Assembly (NCBI GenBank): GCA_023653245.1
Contig: JAMNXK010000151.1
Coordinates: 1-5,970, forward strand
Source: Tagaea sp.
GTDB taxonomy: Bacteria > Pseudomonadota > Alphaproteobacteria > CACIAM-22H2
Direction of reading: 5' to 3'
Length of the DNA: 5,970 nucleotides
Shown here: piece after piece, positions 5,468 through 5,970 of the stretch
How the letters are laid out: each line of letters begins with the position of its first letter
How positions within the stretch are numbered: position 1 is the first letter of the stretch
Notes under the pieces: generated by a model
Seen by the model: only the letters and a program-made list of their open reading frames with translations
What the model was told of the DNA's origin: nothing
The model's database searches: none
Program-made: the position numbers and the translations under genes

Positions 5468-5970
5468 TTGTCCGCCCAAGATGCCGCTATCGGCACAAGC
5501 GTCGATCCCGCCGAAATCGCCCGATTCGCGGCCATGGCCGACGAATGGTGGGACCCGGCCGGCAAGTTCAAGCCGCTGCATAAATTCAATCCCGTGCGCC
5601 TGGGCTATATCCGCGACCGATTGGCGCGCCATTTCGGCCGCGATCCCTTGGGCCCCAAACCGCTGGCGGGCTTGCGAATCCTGGATATCGGCTGCGGCGG
5701 CGGCCTGGTCGCCGAGCCGATGGCGCGCCTCGGCGCGACCGTGGTGGGCATCGACGCCTCGGCCAAGAATATCGGCGTCGCGGCCAATCATGCCGGGCGC
5801 ATGGGGCTCGCCATCGATTATCGCCACACGACGGCCGAAGCCCTGGTCGAAGCGGGCGAGAGCTTCGACGCCGTGCTCTCGCTCGAAGTGGTCGAGCATG
5901 TCGCCGATGTCGGCGAATTCCTGGGCGCGTGCGGGGCGTTGGTGCGGCCGGGCGGCGCGATGCTGGTCGC
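5468..5970 (+). CDS. ubiG: ubiquinone biosynthesis O-methyltransferase UbiG, C-terminus beyond window edge
   Basis: UbiG performs both SAM-dependent O-methylations of ubiquinone synthesis, acting at the inner face of the cytoplasmic membrane. The window holds 167 codons and two more bases, about two thirds of the usual length of roughly 240-250 aa. The N-terminal signature is clear: [19 protein letters not shown] (12-30), then [17 protein letters not shown] (32-48). The SAM-binding Rossmann fold follows: motif I LDIGCGGG (72-79), acidic strand-2 residue D96 in VVGID, the EVVEHV segment (140-145) and LVRPGG (158-163). The proposed start is TTG at 5468, from a well-placed GGAG and the absence of a suitable ATG; GTG at 5408 is the alternative. 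The gene is divergent from lysC, an adjacency I recall from other alphaproteobacteria. No frameshift or missing motif is seen in the part present. Confidence 0.95.
   Translation, partial: MSAQDAAIGTSVDPAEIARFAAMADEWWDPAGKFKPLHKFNPVRLGYIRDRLARHFGRDPLGPKPLAGLRILDIGCGGGLVAEPMARLGATVVGIDASAKNIGVAANHAGRMGLAIDYRHTTAEALVEAGESFDAVLSLEVVEHVADVGEFLGACGALVRPGGAMLV

Noticed and set aside
5306..5899. Upstream extension of the lysC frame across the intergenic region and opposite ubiG
   Set aside because: Aspartokinases begin at MARLVLKFGGTSV; the extension runs antisense to ubiG and resembles nothing known.

Overview
The window is GC-rich, tightly packed chromosomal DNA with a strong G/C third-position bias. 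It looks like core genome of an alphaproteobacterium, perhaps Rhodospirillales. This rests on the gene set (RodZ-type HTH protein, GAF-containing EI-Ntr, aspartokinase, UbiG) and on remembered ubiG/lysC/ptsP neighbourhoods in that class; no database search was possible. I see no mobile element, CRISPR array, tRNA, rRNA or horizontally acquired island.

Layout, left to right: (1) 1-621, minus strand: N-terminal part of a RodZ-like HTH/transmembrane protein whose C-terminus lies beyond the left edge. (2) 622-778: 157-bp intergenic region with a terminator-like palindrome just after ptsP, a candidate promoter and a 13-bp operator-like palindrome. (3) 779-3052, minus: ptsP, the nitrogen-PTS enzyme I (GAF plus a full PEP-utilising enzyme). 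(4) 3052-4083, minus: FMN-dependent nitronate monooxygenase/FabK-like oxidoreductase. (5) 4085-5305, minus: lysC, aspartate kinase with two C-terminal ACT domains. (6) 5306-5467: divergent promoter region. (7) 5468-5970, plus: ubiG, running off the right edge, probably starting at TTG.

lysC, the NMO-like gene and ptsP form a tight minus-strand operon. The lysC stop and NMO start are separated by one base, and the NMO stop and ptsP start share one base. The operon joins the entry step of aspartate-family amino-acid synthesis, a flavin oxidoreductase of unknown substrate, and the first phosphotransferase of the nitrogen-responsive PTS. ubiG (ubiquinone synthesis) is transcribed divergently, and rodZ (cell shape) lies downstream, probably with its own promoter.

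No wholly new system is evident. The points most worth a second look are the oxidoreductase inserted between lysC and ptsP, with its altered FMN-site motif; an Arg-to-His change near the catalytic His of EI-Ntr; a possible internal start in lysC for a separate regulatory subunit; and a face-to-face lysC/ubiG promoter arrangement that may share one -10 hexamer.
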